Source: Betaproteobacteria bacterium
GTDB taxonomy: Bacteria; Pseudomonadota; Gammaproteobacteria; Burkholderiales; Rhodocyclaceae
Direction: 5' to 3'
Assembly (NCBI GenBank): GCA_016720065.1
Contig: JADJXY010000001.1
Coordinates: 522,001-586,000, forward strand
Length of the DNA stretch: 64,000 bases
A program made the translations under genes and the position numbers. The notes beneath the pieces were generated by a model. That model searched no databases and was not told the origin of the DNA. It was given only the letters and a program-made list of their open reading frames with translations. Below, piece by piece: positions 28,367 to 38,232 of the stretch. The stretch's first letter is position 1. Each line of letters starts with the position of its first letter.

Positions 28367-28394
28367 CAAGCTTCATGAAAGCTTGTGCTAGTAT
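28367..28394 (+). promoter_or_regulatory. Hairpin and possible -10 element upstream of sucC
   Basis: CAAGCTT-CATGA-AAGCTTG forms a perfect 7-bp inverted repeat just after the MATE gene, followed by TAGTAT at 28389, a possible -10 box about 90 bases before sucC. No T-run follows, so it is not a normal terminator. The rest of the 135-base gap shows no clear site apart from AAGGAAAG ahead of sucC. Confidence 0.35.
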
Positions 28395-28485
28395 CTTCAG
28401 CCTTCCGATGCTCCAATCGGGCGGAATCCGGCCAACCCGGCTCTGCCGCCCTTCGCTCGCAACTCAACTCTAGCAAGGAAAGCGC

Positions 28486-29646
28486 ATGAAAATTCACGAA
28501 TATCAGGGCAAACAAATCCTGAAAAAATTCGGTGTGACGGTTCCGCGCGGTATTCACTGCACGACGGTGGATGACGCGGTCAAGGCGGCCGAAACCCTGG
28601 GGGGAAGCATCTGGGTAGTCAAGGCCCAGATCCACGCCGGCGGCCGCGGCAAGGGCGGCGGCGTCAAGGTGGCAAGAACCCTCGAACAAGTGCGCGAGTA
28701 CGCCGGTCAGATTCTCGGCATGCAACTGAAGACCCACCAGACCGGCCCGGAAGGCCAGAAGGTGCGCAATCTGCTGATCGAGGAAGGCGCTGACATCAAG
28801 CACGAATACTACGTGGCTGCCCTCACCGACCGCGCTTCCCAGAAGGTCGTCATGATGGCCTCCTACGAAGGCGGCATGGATATCGAAGAAGTTGCCCACA
28901 AGACCCCGGAGAAGATCATCAAGGTCTTCATCGATCCGCTCACCGGGCTGACCGACGACCAGGCCATGACCCTGGCCGAGGGCATCCAGATGCCGGAAGG
29001 TTCCGTCGCCCAGGCCTGCGACACCTTCAAGAAGCTGTACACCTGCTACATGGAGACCGATGCTTCCCTGGCGGAGATCAACCCCCTGATCCACCAGGGC
29101 GACGGCACCGTCAAGGCCCTGGACGCCAAGTTCAACTTCGATTCCAACTCCCTCTACCGTCAGCCGGAAATCGTCGCCATGCGCGACCTGGACGAAGAGG
29201 ATGCCGATGAAATCGAAGCCTCCAAATTCGACCTCGCCTACATTTCGCTCGACGGCAACATCGGCTGCCTGGTGAATGGCGCCGGTCTGGCCATGGCCAC
29301 CATGGACACCATCAAGCTGTTCGGCGCCGAGCCGGCCAACTTCCTGGACGTGGGTGGCGGCGCTACCACCGAGAAGGTCACCGAAGCCTTCAAGATCATG
29401 CTCAAGAACCCCAAGGTCAAGGGCATCCTGGTGAACATCTTCGGCGGCATCATGCGCTGCGACACCATCGCCACCGGCGTCGTCGCCGCGGCCAAGGAAA
29501 CCCACCTGTCCGTGCCGCTGGTCGTCCGCATGAAGGGCACCAACGAGGATCTGGGCAAGCAGATCCTCAAGGATTCCGGCCTGCCCATCATCTCCGCCGA
29601 TTCCATGGCCGAAGCCGCCACCAAGATCGTCGCCGCGGTCAAGTAA
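28486..29646 (+). CDS. sucC: Succinyl-CoA synthetase beta subunit SucC
   Basis: A 386-residue ATP-grasp protein of the TCA cycle. MKIHEYQGKQILKKFGV starts the nucleotide-binding domain; KAQIHAGGRGKGGGVK, EINPLIHQGDG, NGAGLAMATMDTIKLFG and VNIFGGIMRCDTIA are conserved. With SucD it makes ATP or GTP from succinyl-CoA. An AAGGAAAG ribosome site precedes the ATG. Confidence 0.98.
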   Translation: MKIHEYQGKQILKKFGVTVPRGIHCTTVDDAVKAAETLGGSIWVVKAQIHAGGRGKGGGVKVARTLEQVREYAGQILGMQLKTHQTGPEGQKVRNLLIEEGADIKHEYYVAALTDRASQKVVMMASYEGGMDIEEVAHKTPEKIIKVFIDPLTGLTDDQAMTLAEGIQMPEGSVAQACDTFKKLYTCYMETDASLAEINPLIHQGDGTVKALDAKFNFDSNSLYRQPEIVAMRDLDEEDADEIEASKFDLAYISLDGNIGCLVNGAGLAMATMDTIKLFGAEPANFLDVGGGATTEKVTEAFKIMLKNPKVKGILVNIFGGIMRCDTIATGVVAAAKETHLSVPLVVRMKGTNEDLGKQILKDSGLPIISADSMAEAATKIVAAVK

Positions 29647-29658
29647 GGAGCACTGAGA

Positions 29659-30552
29659 ATGTCCATCCTCATCAACAAAGACACCAAGATCATCACCCAG
29701 GGCATCACCGGCAAGACCGGCCAGTTCCACACGGAAAAGTGCCAGGAGTACGCCAACGGCAAGAACTGCTTCGTCGCCGGCGTGAACCCCAAGAAGGCGG
29801 GCGAGAGCATCTTCAACATCCCCATCTTCGGTTCCGTCAAGGAAGCTGCCAAGCAAACCGGCGCCACCGTTTCCGTCATCTACGTGCCGCCCGCCGGTGC
29901 CGCGGACGCCATCTGGGAAGCCGTCGAAGCCGACCTGGACCTGGCCATCTGCATCACCGAAGGCATTCCCGTCCGCGACATGCTGGTGGTGCGCAACAAG
30001 ATGAAGGCCAAGGAGGCCGCCGGCGGCAAGAAGACCCTGCTGCTCGGCCCCAACTGCCCCGGCCTCATCACCCCGGACGAAGTGAAGATCGGCATCATGC
30101 CGGGTCACATCCACAAGAAGGGCCGCATCGGCGTCGTTTCCCGCTCCGGCACGCTGACCTACGAAGCCGTCGGTCAGCTGACCGAGTTGGGCCTAGGCCA
30201 GTCCTCCGCCGTCGGCATCGGCGGCGACCCGATCAACGGTCTGAAGCACATCGACGTCATGAAGATGTTCAACGACGATCCGGACACCGACGCCGTCATC
30301 ATGATCGGCGAAATCGGCGGTCCCGATGAAGCCGAAGCCGCCCAGTGGTGCAAGGCCAACATGAAGAAGCCCATCGTCGGCTTCATCGCCGGCGTCACCG
30401 CCCCGGCCGGCAAGCGCATGGGCCACGCCGGTGCCTTGATCTCCGGCGGAGCCGACACGGCGGATGCCAAACTCGCCATCATGGAAGCCTGCGGCTTCAA
30501 GGTGACGAAGAATCCGTCGGAAATGGCCAAGTTGCTCAAGGCCATGCTGTAG
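29659..30552 (+). CDS. sucD: Succinyl-CoA synthetase alpha subunit SucD
   Basis: A 297-residue CoA-binding subunit. GITGKTGQFHTEKC begins the Rossmann CoA site. GHAGALISGGADTADAK near residue 247 holds the His that becomes phosphorylated. It lies 12 bases after sucC with an AAGGAGC ribosome site, and a strong terminator follows. Confidence 0.98.
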   Translation: MSILINKDTKIITQGITGKTGQFHTEKCQEYANGKNCFVAGVNPKKAGESIFNIPIFGSVKEAAKQTGATVSVIYVPPAGAADAIWEAVEADLDLAICITEGIPVRDMLVVRNKMKAKEAAGGKKTLLLGPNCPGLITPDEVKIGIMPGHIHKKGRIGVVSRSGTLTYEAVGQLTELGLGQSSAVGIGGDPINGLKHIDVMKMFNDDPDTDAVIMIGEIGGPDEAEAAQWCKANMKKPIVGFIAGVTAPAGKRMGHAGALISGGADTADAKLAIMEACGFKVTKNPSEMAKLLKAML

Positions 30553-30570
30553 CGCGCCTTCGCCCCCGAG

Positions 30571-30600
30571 AAAGCGCCGGAGCCCCCGGCGCTTTTTTGT
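30571..30600 (+). terminator. Intrinsic terminator of sucCD
   Basis: AAGCGCCGG-AGCCC-CCGGCGCTT gives a perfect 9-bp GC-rich stem that runs into a TTTTTT tract at 30593-30598. It lies 19 bases after the sucD stop. This is a textbook rho-independent terminator. Confidence 0.92.
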
Positions 30601-30697
30601 TTTGGGCCTGGGTTTTTTTGGCCCGCTTCGGACTAAAATGCCCCGACCCCAATAGCATCATCTGATCCACCAAGTCGCCCGGGAGAGCGGCAAGCGC

Positions 30698-33600
30698 ATG
30701 AATAACGCAGGTACCCCAAGGGAAGTGCGGCGTGACGGACGCCGCCGGGGGTTTTCCCCTCTTCGCTGGTTGTTTCGCATTACCCTGATTCTGGCCCTGG
30801 CGGCGGCTATCGCCGTCTGGATCGAAATGCGCGAATCCTGGCTTCAGTCGCGCCTTTTTTCGGAATGGGCCCAGGGCGCCGATTTCCGCGTCGAACCGGG
30901 CGCCAATCCCGATCTCTGGTTGCCGGCCGAGGGGCCCTACGACCAGCGTCTGGGCTACGCCCAGTTGCGCGTGGCCTTGCCCAAACTGGCGGCGGCCGGG
31001 TTCGAGGTGAGCGCCCAGGCGCGGCAGTCGGAGCGTTTCCGGCAGATCACCGGGCGCGGATTGAATCCCATCTATCGGGAAAAGTCCCAGGCCGGTCTTA
31101 CCGTTCTCGACCGCAAGGGCGAGACGCTCTATTCGACCCTCTACCCCCAGCGCCAATACGAACGCTTCGAGGCCATTCCCTCCATCGTGGTCGCGTCGCT
31201 CCTGTTCATCGAGAACCGCGAGCTTCTCGATAGCGAGCACCCCCGCCGCAATCCGGCCGTCGAATGGGATCGCTTCGGCCGGGCGCTGATCGGTCAGGCC
31301 GTACGGGCCGTCGATCCGGAGGGGGCCGGGCGGGCAGGGGGCAGCACCCTCGCCACCCAGATCGAAAAATTCCGCCACTCGCCGGGCGGTCGCACCCACG
31401 GGCCGGAGGAAAAACTCCGCCAGATGGCGTCGGCCTCGCTGCGGGCCTACCACGGGGGCGTCGAGACCTTGGAGACTCGCCGGCGCATTGTGCTCGACTT
31501 CGTCAATTCGGTTCCTCTCGGCGCGGTACCCGGCGTGGGCGAGGTCAATGGCCTGGGCGATGGCCTCTGGGCCTGGTACGGGCGGGACTTCGGCGAGGCC
31601 AATCGGGCCTTGGTGGCAGCGCAGGAGTCACCGTTCGCGGCAGCGGCACCCTTCAAGGAGGCCCTGTCGCTCTTCATCGCCCAGCGTCGGCCTTCCGATC
31701 TTCTCGCCGTGAGCGAACGACGCCTGGGCGAACTCACCGACAGCCACCTCCGTATCCTGGCCCAGGAGGGCGTCATTTCGGCCGCCTTGCGCGACGCTGC
31801 TCTGGCCGTACAGCTCAATCCCCGCGACACGCCCCTGCCGCCGCCAGCGGTCTCCTTCGTCGAGCGCAAGGCGGTCAATGCCGCCCGTTCCGTGCTGGCG
31901 GACTATCTCGACGTGGACAATCTCTACGCCCTCGACCGCTACGATCTTACGGCCCGCGCCACCCTGGATGCGGAGGCCCAGAACGGCGTGACGCGCTTCC
32001 TGGCCAGCCTGCGCGAAGAAACGGTGCTCAAATGCCTGGGTTTGAAGAGCGAGCGCCTGTTGCTGCGCGGCGATCCGACTGAAGTGCGCTTCAGCTTCAC
32101 CCTGTTCGAGGCCACCGCCCAGGGCAATCTGCTGCGGGTCCAGGCGGACAACGTGGATCAGCCCCTGGACATCAACGTGGGGACCAAGCTCGATCTGGGG
32201 TCGAGCGCCAAGTTCCGTACCCTGGTGAGCTACCTGGAAGTCGTCGCCGACCTGCATCGGCGCTACGGCAGCCTGACGCCGGAGGATCTGCGCAAGCTGC
32301 GTCCGGAAGGCAGCGACCCCTTGACCCGCTGGGCCATCGAGCACCTGCTGCGCAGCGAGGACAGGAGCCTCCCGGCCCTGCTCGATGCCGCTTTGAACCG
32401 GCGCTATTCCGCCGACCCCAAGGAAACTTTTTTCACTGGCGGCGGCTTGCACAGTTTCCAGAATTTCAAGCGCGAGGACGATGCCAAAGTGCCTACGGTC
32501 GAAGAGGCCCTGGAGCAATCGATCAACCTCTCCTTCGTGCGCATCATGCGCGACGTGGTCCATTACCACGCCTACGAAGCCGAAGATGCTCCGGGGGCGG
32601 AACTGCGCAGGGACGAGGAAAGGGCGCGCCGCAGCTTCCTCAGCCGCTTTGCCGACCAGGAGGGCAGGGCCTTCCTGGCCCATTTCTTCCGCAAATACCG
32701 CGGTACGGCGCCGGAGGATCTATTGCCGGCCCTGGTTTCCGACCTGCGCCCCCTGCCGAGTCGTCTGGCAGCAGCGTTCCTTGGTGTGGAGCCCCAGGCG
32801 GACTTTGCCTCCTTCAGCGCCTTCATGAACGCCCAGCTCGGAGACCGGGCGGGCAGCGAGGCGCAACTCAGGAAGCTCTACTCCACCTACGCCCCCCTGC
32901 GCCTGAATCTCTCCGACCAGGGCTACCTGGCCCGTGTGCACCCGCTCGAACTGTGGCTGGTGGGTTATCTCAAGCAGAACCCGAAAGCAGGTTTCGACCA
33001 GGTCGTCGCGGCCAGCGTGCAGCAGCGGCAGGAGGCCTATCGCTGGCTGCTCAACTCCCGCTTCCGGCGCGCCCAGGATGTGCGCATCCGTATCGCCCTG
33101 GAAGTGGCGGCCTTCGAGCGCATCGCCGCGAGCTGGAAGCGGGTGGGTTATCCCTTCGATCGACTGGTCCCCTCCTATGCCACCTCCATCGGCAGTTCGG
33201 CCGATCGGCCGGCGGCCCTGGCGGAATTGATGGGTATCGTGGTGGGCGGCGGTATTCGCCAGGCGACGGTCCGGGTGGACGAGCTGCGTTTCGCCAGTGG
33301 CACCCCCTTCGAGACCCAGTTGCTGTGGACACCGCGCGCGGGGACGCGCGTGATGCCCGTCGAAGTGGCCGCTGCCGCCCGCAAGGCGCTTCTGCGGGTG
33401 GTCAATAGCGGCACTGCGCGCCGTCTCAAGGATACTTATCGTGGACCCGACGACAAGCCGCTCCTGGTTGGGGGCAAGACCGGGACCGGGGACCATCGCT
33501 TCGACGTGATCGGTGCCGGAGGGCAGATCAAGTCCTCCCGGGTGGTCAATCGGGCGGCGACCTTCGTCTTTTACCTGGGGGAGCGTTTTTTCGGAACCGT

Positions 33601-33745
33601 GACTGCCTTCGTCCCCGGCGAGCAGGCGGCGGGTTACGATTTCACCTCGGCCCTGCCGGTGCAGGTATTCAAGGAGATGGAGCCCCTGCTGCGTCCCCTG
33701 GTCTCGGGCAAGCCCGGTGCCGGTCAGCCCCGTTGTCCGGCGTGA
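30698..33745 (+). CDS. Atypical class A penicillin-binding protein (GT51 plus transpeptidase)
   Basis: A 1015-residue protein with an N-terminal membrane helix (~25-45). The glycosyltransferase-51 domain (~140-330) reads FIENRELL where most enzymes have an EDxxF motif, but keeps the key Glu, and has GGSTLATQIEKF. The transpeptidase domain (~440-1000) has active Ser in GSSAKF, an SIN triad in QSINLSFVRIM and GGKTGTGDH. It polymerises and cross-links peptidoglycan if active. It is longer than usual, with a large insert between SIN and KTG. TAAAAT at 30634 might be a -10 box. Confidence 0.82.
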   Translation: MNNAGTPREVRRDGRRRGFSPLRWLFRITLILALAAAIAVWIEMRESWLQSRLFSEWAQGADFRVEPGANPDLWLPAEGPYDQRLGYAQLRVALPKLAAAGFEVSAQARQSERFRQITGRGLNPIYREKSQAGLTVLDRKGETLYSTLYPQRQYERFEAIPSIVVASLLFIENRELLDSEHPRRNPAVEWDRFGRALIGQAVRAVDPEGAGRAGGSTLATQIEKFRHSPGGRTHGPEEKLRQMASASLRAYHGGVETLETRRRIVLDFVNSVPLGAVPGVGEVNGLGDGLWAWYGRDFGEANRALVAAQESPFAAAAPFKEALSLFIAQRRPSDLLAVSERRLGELTDSHLRILAQEGVISAALRDAALAVQLNPRDTPLPPPAVSFVERKAVNAARSVLADYLDVDNLYALDRYDLTARATLDAEAQNGVTRFLASLREETVLKCLGLKSERLLLRGDPTEVRFSFTLFEATAQGNLLRVQADNVDQPLDINVGTKLDLGSSAKFRTLVSYLEVVADLHRRYGSLTPEDLRKLRPEGSDPLTRWAIEHLLRSEDRSLPALLDAALNRRYSADPKETFFTGGGLHSFQNFKREDDAKVPTVEEALEQSINLSFVRIMRDVVHYHAYEAEDAPGAELRRDEERARRSFLSRFADQEGRAFLAHFFRKYRGTAPEDLLPALVSDLRPLPSRLAAAFLGVEPQADFASFSAFMNAQLGDRAGSEAQLRKLYSTYAPLRLNLSDQGYLARVHPLELWLVGYLKQNPKAGFDQVVAASVQQRQEAYRWLLNSRFRRAQDVRIRIALEVAAFERIAASWKRVGYPFDRLVPSYATSIGSSADRPAALAELMGIVVGGGIRQATVRVDELRFASGTPFETQLLWTPRAGTRVMPVEVAAAARKALLRVVNSGTARRLKDTYRGPDDKPLLVGGKTGTGDHRFDVIGAGGQIKSSRVVNRAATFVFYLGERFFGTVTAFVPGEQAAGYDFTSALPVQVFKEMEPLLRPLVSGKPGAGQPRCPA

Positions 33746-33758
33746 TGGAGGAGTGTGT

Positions 33759-34715
33759 ATGGCGCTTTATCTGAGCGAGGAAGACGTCCGTCAGGTTTTG
33801 ACGACGGCGATGGCCCTGGAAGCCGTCGAGTCGGCCCATCGCGAGTTGTCCCTCGGCCAGGCGCAGGACACGCCGCGGGCCAGGACGCGCCTGCCGGGCA
33901 CCACGCTGCACGTCTTGCACGGCGCCCTGCCCGAGCAGGGCGTTATCGGCTACAAGGCCTACACCAGCAATCGCAGCGGAAACCGGTTCTTTGTGCACCT
34001 CTTCGACGCGGGAACCGGCATTCCTCTGGCGACGATATCGGCCGACCGCCTCGGCATGGTGCGCACCGGCGCGGCGAGCGGGCTGGCCACACGGCTCCTG
34101 GCGCGTCCTGAAAGCCGGGTGCTGGGCCTGTTCGGTGCCGGGTGGCAGGCGGAGGGACACCTGGAGGCCGTCTGCGCTCAGAGGCCCATCGAGGAAGTCC
34201 GCGTGTATGCCCGCCGGGCGGATCGTCTGGCCGACTTCTGCGCCCGCATGGGTGAGCGCCTCGGCGTCCGCGTCGTCCCTGCGCCGTCGCCGGAAGCCGT
34301 GGTCCGTGAGGCCGACGTTCTGGGAACGGTGACCACCGCTGCAAGCCCCCTCTTCGAGGCCGCCTGGCTGGCGCCCGGGACGCACATCAACGCTGCCGGT
34401 TCCAATGCCCTGATCCGGCGCGAGTTGTCCGAGGAGGCCATCCGGCGGGCGGCCCTGATCTGCGTCGATGCCGTGCCGACCGCCCTGGCCGAGGCCGGCG
34501 ATCTGCTGCCGCCGCTGGACAAGGGCAGGCTCCATTCCCGGCAGTTGGTCGAATTGGGAGATATCGTCGTGGGGCGGCGTGCAGGGCGTATTTCGCCCCT
34601 CGATATCACGCTTTTCGAGTCCCAGGGCCTGGCCATCCAGGACTTGGCCCTCGCCGTGCGGGTTCTCGCGGCGGCGCAACAGAAAGGCCTGGGGTCGCCG
34701 CTGCCCGGCGGATGA
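33759..34715 (+). CDS. Ornithine cyclodeaminase / mu-crystallin family protein
   Basis: A 318-residue NAD(P)-binding protein. VIGYKAYTSN and PLATISADRLGMVRTGAASGLATR form the substrate domain, and LGLFGAGWQAEGHLEAV is the Rossmann motif. Members include ornithine cyclodeaminase, alanine dehydrogenase and ketimine reductase; the substrate here is unknown. ATG 33759 follows a GGAGGAG ribosome site, which decides the start over an upstream open extension. Confidence 0.88.
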   Translation: MALYLSEEDVRQVLTTAMALEAVESAHRELSLGQAQDTPRARTRLPGTTLHVLHGALPEQGVIGYKAYTSNRSGNRFFVHLFDAGTGIPLATISADRLGMVRTGAASGLATRLLARPESRVLGLFGAGWQAEGHLEAVCAQRPIEEVRVYARRADRLADFCARMGERLGVRVVPAPSPEAVVREADVLGTVTTAASPLFEAAWLAPGTHINAAGSNALIRRELSEEAIRRAALICVDAVPTALAEAGDLLPPLDKGRLHSRQLVELGDIVVGRRAGRISPLDITLFESQGLAIQDLALAVRVLAAAQQKGLGSPLPGG

Positions 34716-34718
34716 AAT

Positions 34719-34747
34719 TTGACTATGTTGAGAAGCCCGCGTAAGAA
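34719..34747 (+). promoter_or_regulatory. Candidate promoter of the signalling operon
   Basis: TTGACT at 34719-34724 and TAAGAA (or AAGAAT one base later) at 34742 are separated by 17-18 bases. The pair lies directly after the cyclodeaminase-like gene and about 60 bases before the CHASE2 kinase. The -35 is good and the -10 is moderate. Confidence 0.42.
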
Positions 34748-34809
34748 TAGCGGTTAAATAGTTGTATTTCGGCCTCTTGCGCTGAAAAAACATAGAAGGA
34801 AAAGGGGGC

Positions 34810-37380
34810 ATGGGTAAATCGGGTTTCTGGAAGACCGACTGGTTTCTCGGCGTGGTGGTGACGGTGCTCATGCTCGTCGCCAATGGCTCCGACCTGGTAC
34901 AGAGTCTGGAGCGCAAGGCTTACGACATGGGCGTGAACAAGTCCAGCCGTACGCCCTCCGACCGGGTTGCCGTGGTGGCCATAGACGACTACAGCATCGC
35001 CAATATCGGCCGCTGGCCCTGGCCGCGGGACGTCCACGCCCGCTTTGCCGACCTCATGGCCACTGCCCAGGCCAAGGCGGTCGGCAATACCGTCTTCTTC
35101 TATGAACCGGAAGTCTCCCCCGGTTACGCCTATATCACCAAGCTGACCGACATCGTCAATCAGGCCGCGGCCGAGGGGGCGCCAGCCAGCGGCGAACTGG
35201 AGAAAATCGCGGCGGTGCTCAAGGAAGCCGAGGGCGCCCTCAACACCGACCGCCAGTTGGCGGAGAGCTACGCCAAGACGGGCACCATCCTGCTGCCCCT
35301 CACTTTCCAGTTGGGTGAGGCCCGCGGCAGGCCCGACAAACCCCTGCCGGATTACGTGGTGGCCAACCGAGTTCCCCAGGTTACTCCGGGCAGCGGTTTT
35401 GCGCTGCCGGGCATGCAGGTCCAGTATCCCTTCGAAGCCATCGGCGCCAAGGCGGCCGCGGTGGGCCATCTCAATGCCAATCCGGACGTCGACGGCGGAA
35501 TCCGCGCCGAGCCTTTGGTGGTGCAGTACTTCGACCAGTATTACCCCGCCCTCTCGTTGATGATCGCCGCCAAGAGCCTCAACCTCGGTCCGGCCGACAT
35601 TCGCGTGCAACTGGGCGAGGAAGTGCGTCTCGGCAATCTGCGCATCGCCACCGGTCCGGCCACCGAGATGAATACCTTCTTCTACAAGGACGTCGATGGT
35701 CACCCGGCCTTCCAGGTGGACTCCTTCTACGACGTGCTCGCCGGCAAGATTCCCGCCGCCAAGTACGCCGGCAAGATCGTCCTGGTCGGAGCAACGGCGG
35801 CTGGGGTCGGAACGCCCCAGGTGACCCCGATTTCACCTGCCATGCCCCCGGTTCTTACCTTGGCGCATTCCGTGTCCAGCATCCTGCAGGAACACTTCTT
35901 CGTGACGCCGGCCTGGGGCGGCGCGGCGACCTTGGGGGCCTTCCTGCTGGTGGCGGTTTATCTGATCGCCTTCCTGCCGCGGCTTTCTGCGGCCCTGGGA
36001 GCGGCGGCCACGGCGCTGCTTCTCATTCTGCTCATCGGGACGCACTTCGGCCTCATGGTCGGTTCCGGCATGTGGATTCAGCTCATGGGCGCTGCCTCGC
36101 TCCTGGTGGTAGGGCATCTTCTCCTGACCACCAAGCGCTACCTGATGACCGAGCGCGGCAAACAGAAATCCGATACCGAGTCCGCCGAATCGAACCGCAT
36201 GCTGGGCCTCGCCTTCCAGGGGCAGGGCCAGCTCGACATGGCTTTCGACAAGTTCCGCAAGTGTCCGATGGACGACGGACTGATGGAAAACCTCTACAAC
36301 CTCGCCCTGGACTACGAGCGCAAGCGCCAGTTCAACAAGGCCGAGGCGGTTTTCCGTTACATGGCCGATTTCAACCCCAAGTTCCGCGATTTGCAGCAGC
36401 GCATCACCAAGGCCAAGCAGATGTCGGAGACGGTCATGCTGGGCGGCAGCCGTGGTCAGGCTGCAAGCGGCACCGTGATCCTGGGAGACGGCCAGGTGGA
36501 AAAGCCCATGCTGGGCCGCTATCAGGTCGAAAAGGAACTGGGCAAGGGGGCCATGGGCGTGGTGTACCTGGGGCGCGATCCCAAGATCAACCGGGTCGTC
36601 GCCATCAAGACTATGGCTCTGGCCCAGGAGTTCGCCGAGGACGAACTGGCCGAAGTCAAGGAGCGCTTCTTCCGCGAGGCGGAAACCGCAGGTCGGCTCA
36701 ATCACCCCAACATCGTCACCATCTTCGATGCGGGTGAGGAGCACGATCTGGCCTACATCGCCATGGAGTTCCTCAAGGGCAAGGACCTGGTCGTCGCCAC
36801 CAAGGCGGCCGGGCTGCTGCCCCTGCCGCAGGTGCTCTCCGTCGTTGCGCGGGTGGCCGAAGCCCTCGATTACGCCCACCAGAACAACGTCGTCCACCGC
36901 GACATCAAGCCGGCCAACATCATGTACGAGCCCGAGGGGGATCAGGTCAAGGTGACCGACTTCGGGATCGCGCGCATCACAGATTCTTCGAAGACCAAGA
37001 CCGGTATGGTTCTTGGGACACCTTCCTACATGTCGCCCGAGCAACTGGCCGGCAAGAAGGTGGACGGCCGCTCCGACCTCTATTCCCTGGGGGTTACCCT
37101 GTTCCAGATGTGCTGCGGCCAATTGCCCTTCGTCGGGGAATCCATGGCCCAGCTCATGTACAAGATCGCCAACGAGCCGGCGCCCGAAGCGGCATCGGTC
37201 AATGGCGCGATTTCGCCCGAACTCAACGCGGTCATCGCCCGCAGCATGGCCAAGGATCCGGACGAACGCTACCAGCGCGGCAACGACCTCGCTGCCGATC
37301 TGCGGGCCTGTCTGGCCGGGTCCGGGCGGGCCTCGCCCGACCAGACCGGCAACGCCGGCGACGTCGATATCACGCTTTAG
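34810..37380 (+). CDS. CHASE2-domain serine/threonine protein kinase
   Basis: An 856-residue membrane receptor kinase. A short N-terminal helix (~12-30) leads to an extracytoplasmic CHASE2 domain (~35-360), then about three membrane helices (~370-440) and a TPR-like linker (~460-545). The Hanks-type kinase (~568-835) has ELGKGAMGVVYLGRD, invariant Lys in VAIKTM, HRDIKPANIMYEP (near 696), DFGIARI and an APE-like SYMSPEQ. All catalytic residues are present. It opens an eight-gene operon and is followed 12 bases later by a PP2C phosphatase that should reverse its action. The signal sensed by CHASE2 is unknown. Confidence 0.93.
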   Translation: MGKSGFWKTDWFLGVVVTVLMLVANGSDLVQSLERKAYDMGVNKSSRTPSDRVAVVAIDDYSIANIGRWPWPRDVHARFADLMATAQAKAVGNTVFFYEPEVSPGYAYITKLTDIVNQAAAEGAPASGELEKIAAVLKEAEGALNTDRQLAESYAKTGTILLPLTFQLGEARGRPDKPLPDYVVANRVPQVTPGSGFALPGMQVQYPFEAIGAKAAAVGHLNANPDVDGGIRAEPLVVQYFDQYYPALSLMIAAKSLNLGPADIRVQLGEEVRLGNLRIATGPATEMNTFFYKDVDGHPAFQVDSFYDVLAGKIPAAKYAGKIVLVGATAAGVGTPQVTPISPAMPPVLTLAHSVSSILQEHFFVTPAWGGAATLGAFLLVAVYLIAFLPRLSAALGAAATALLLILLIGTHFGLMVGSGMWIQLMGAASLLVVGHLLLTTKRYLMTERGKQKSDTESAESNRMLGLAFQGQGQLDMAFDKFRKCPMDDGLMENLYNLALDYERKRQFNKAEAVFRYMADFNPKFRDLQQRITKAKQMSETVMLGGSRGQAASGTVILGDGQVEKPMLGRYQVEKELGKGAMGVVYLGRDPKINRVVAIKTMALAQEFAEDELAEVKERFFREAETAGRLNHPNIVTIFDAGEEHDLAYIAMEFLKGKDLVVATKAAGLLPLPQVLSVVARVAEALDYAHQNNVVHRDIKPANIMYEPEGDQVKVTDFGIARITDSSKTKTGMVLGTPSYMSPEQLAGKKVDGRSDLYSLGVTLFQMCCGQLPFVGESMAQLMYKIANEPAPEAASVNGAISPELNAVIARSMAKDPDERYQRGNDLAADLRACLAGSGRASPDQTGNAGDVDITL

Positions 37381-37392
37381 GGAACGGGGACG

Positions 37393-38217
37393 ATGAAATT
37401 GGCTGAAGTGCTGGAAGTAGTGACCCGCAGCGATCCCGGGGTCGTGCGCTCGCACAACGAGGATGCGGTATTCGGCAGCGCCGATCACGGTCTCGCCATC
37501 CTGGCGGACGGCATGGGCGGCTACAACGCCGGTGAGGTGGCCAGTGGCATGGCGACCACCTTGCTGTCCTCCAATCTTACCGGTCTGGTCCAGACGTGCA
37601 GCCCCCAGGTGCTTGATGAGGAGACCGGCAAGCGCCTGTCCCACCGTCACATCCGCGAGCAGGTGGCCGGGACCAACGAGGCGATATACAACGCTGCCCA
37701 GAGCCAGCCCCAGTACGCGGGGATGGGTACGACGCTCGTCATGGCCTGGTTCTACGACAATCTGGTCACCGTGGCCCACATCGGCGATTCGCGCCTCTAC
37801 CGTCTGCGCGGCGACGAATTCCAGCAGGTTACCCGGGACCATTCGCTCCTGCAGGAGCAGATCGACAGCGGCCTCATCACCGCGGAAGACGCCAAATATT
37901 CCCAGAACAAGAATCTCGTCACCCGGGCCCTGGGCGTCGATCCCGAGGTGGAACCCGAAGTCCGCGACTATGACGTGGAACCCGGCGACATCTATCTCCT
38001 GTGTTCGGACGGTTTGAACGACATGGTCGAGGACGAGGAAATCGCCATGACCCTGCAGAGCCTTGCGTCCAATCTTCCCTTGGCAGGCGATCAGTTGATA
38101 CAGATGGCAAATGACAATGGTGGCAAGGACAACGTTTCGGTTATTCTTGTCAAGGTTCGTGGCGATTTTGCAGCGCCGCGGGGCTGGTGGCAGCGCTTCC
38201 TGGCCTGGTTCAAGTGA
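37393..38217 (+). CDS. PP2C-type serine/threonine phosphatase
   Basis: A 274-residue metal-dependent phosphatase of the bacterial Stp group. RSDPGVVRSHNEDAVF, ILADGMGGYNAGEVAS, GTTLVMAWF, VAHIGDSRLYRLR and LLCSDGLNDMVEDEE carry the acidic metal ligands. It is the likely counter-enzyme of the kinase just upstream. A short C-terminal basic/tryptophan stretch (GWWQRFLAWFK) could touch the membrane. Confidence 0.94.
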   Translation: MKLAEVLEVVTRSDPGVVRSHNEDAVFGSADHGLAILADGMGGYNAGEVASGMATTLLSSNLTGLVQTCSPQVLDEETGKRLSHRHIREQVAGTNEAIYNAAQSQPQYAGMGTTLVMAWFYDNLVTVAHIGDSRLYRLRGDEFQQVTRDHSLLQEQIDSGLITAEDAKYSQNKNLVTRALGVDPEVEPEVRDYDVEPGDIYLLCSDGLNDMVEDEEIAMTLQSLASNLPLAGDQLIQMANDNGGKDNVSVILVKVRGDFAAPRGWWQRFLAWFK

Positions 38218-38232
38218 AATGAGGATGGCAAC

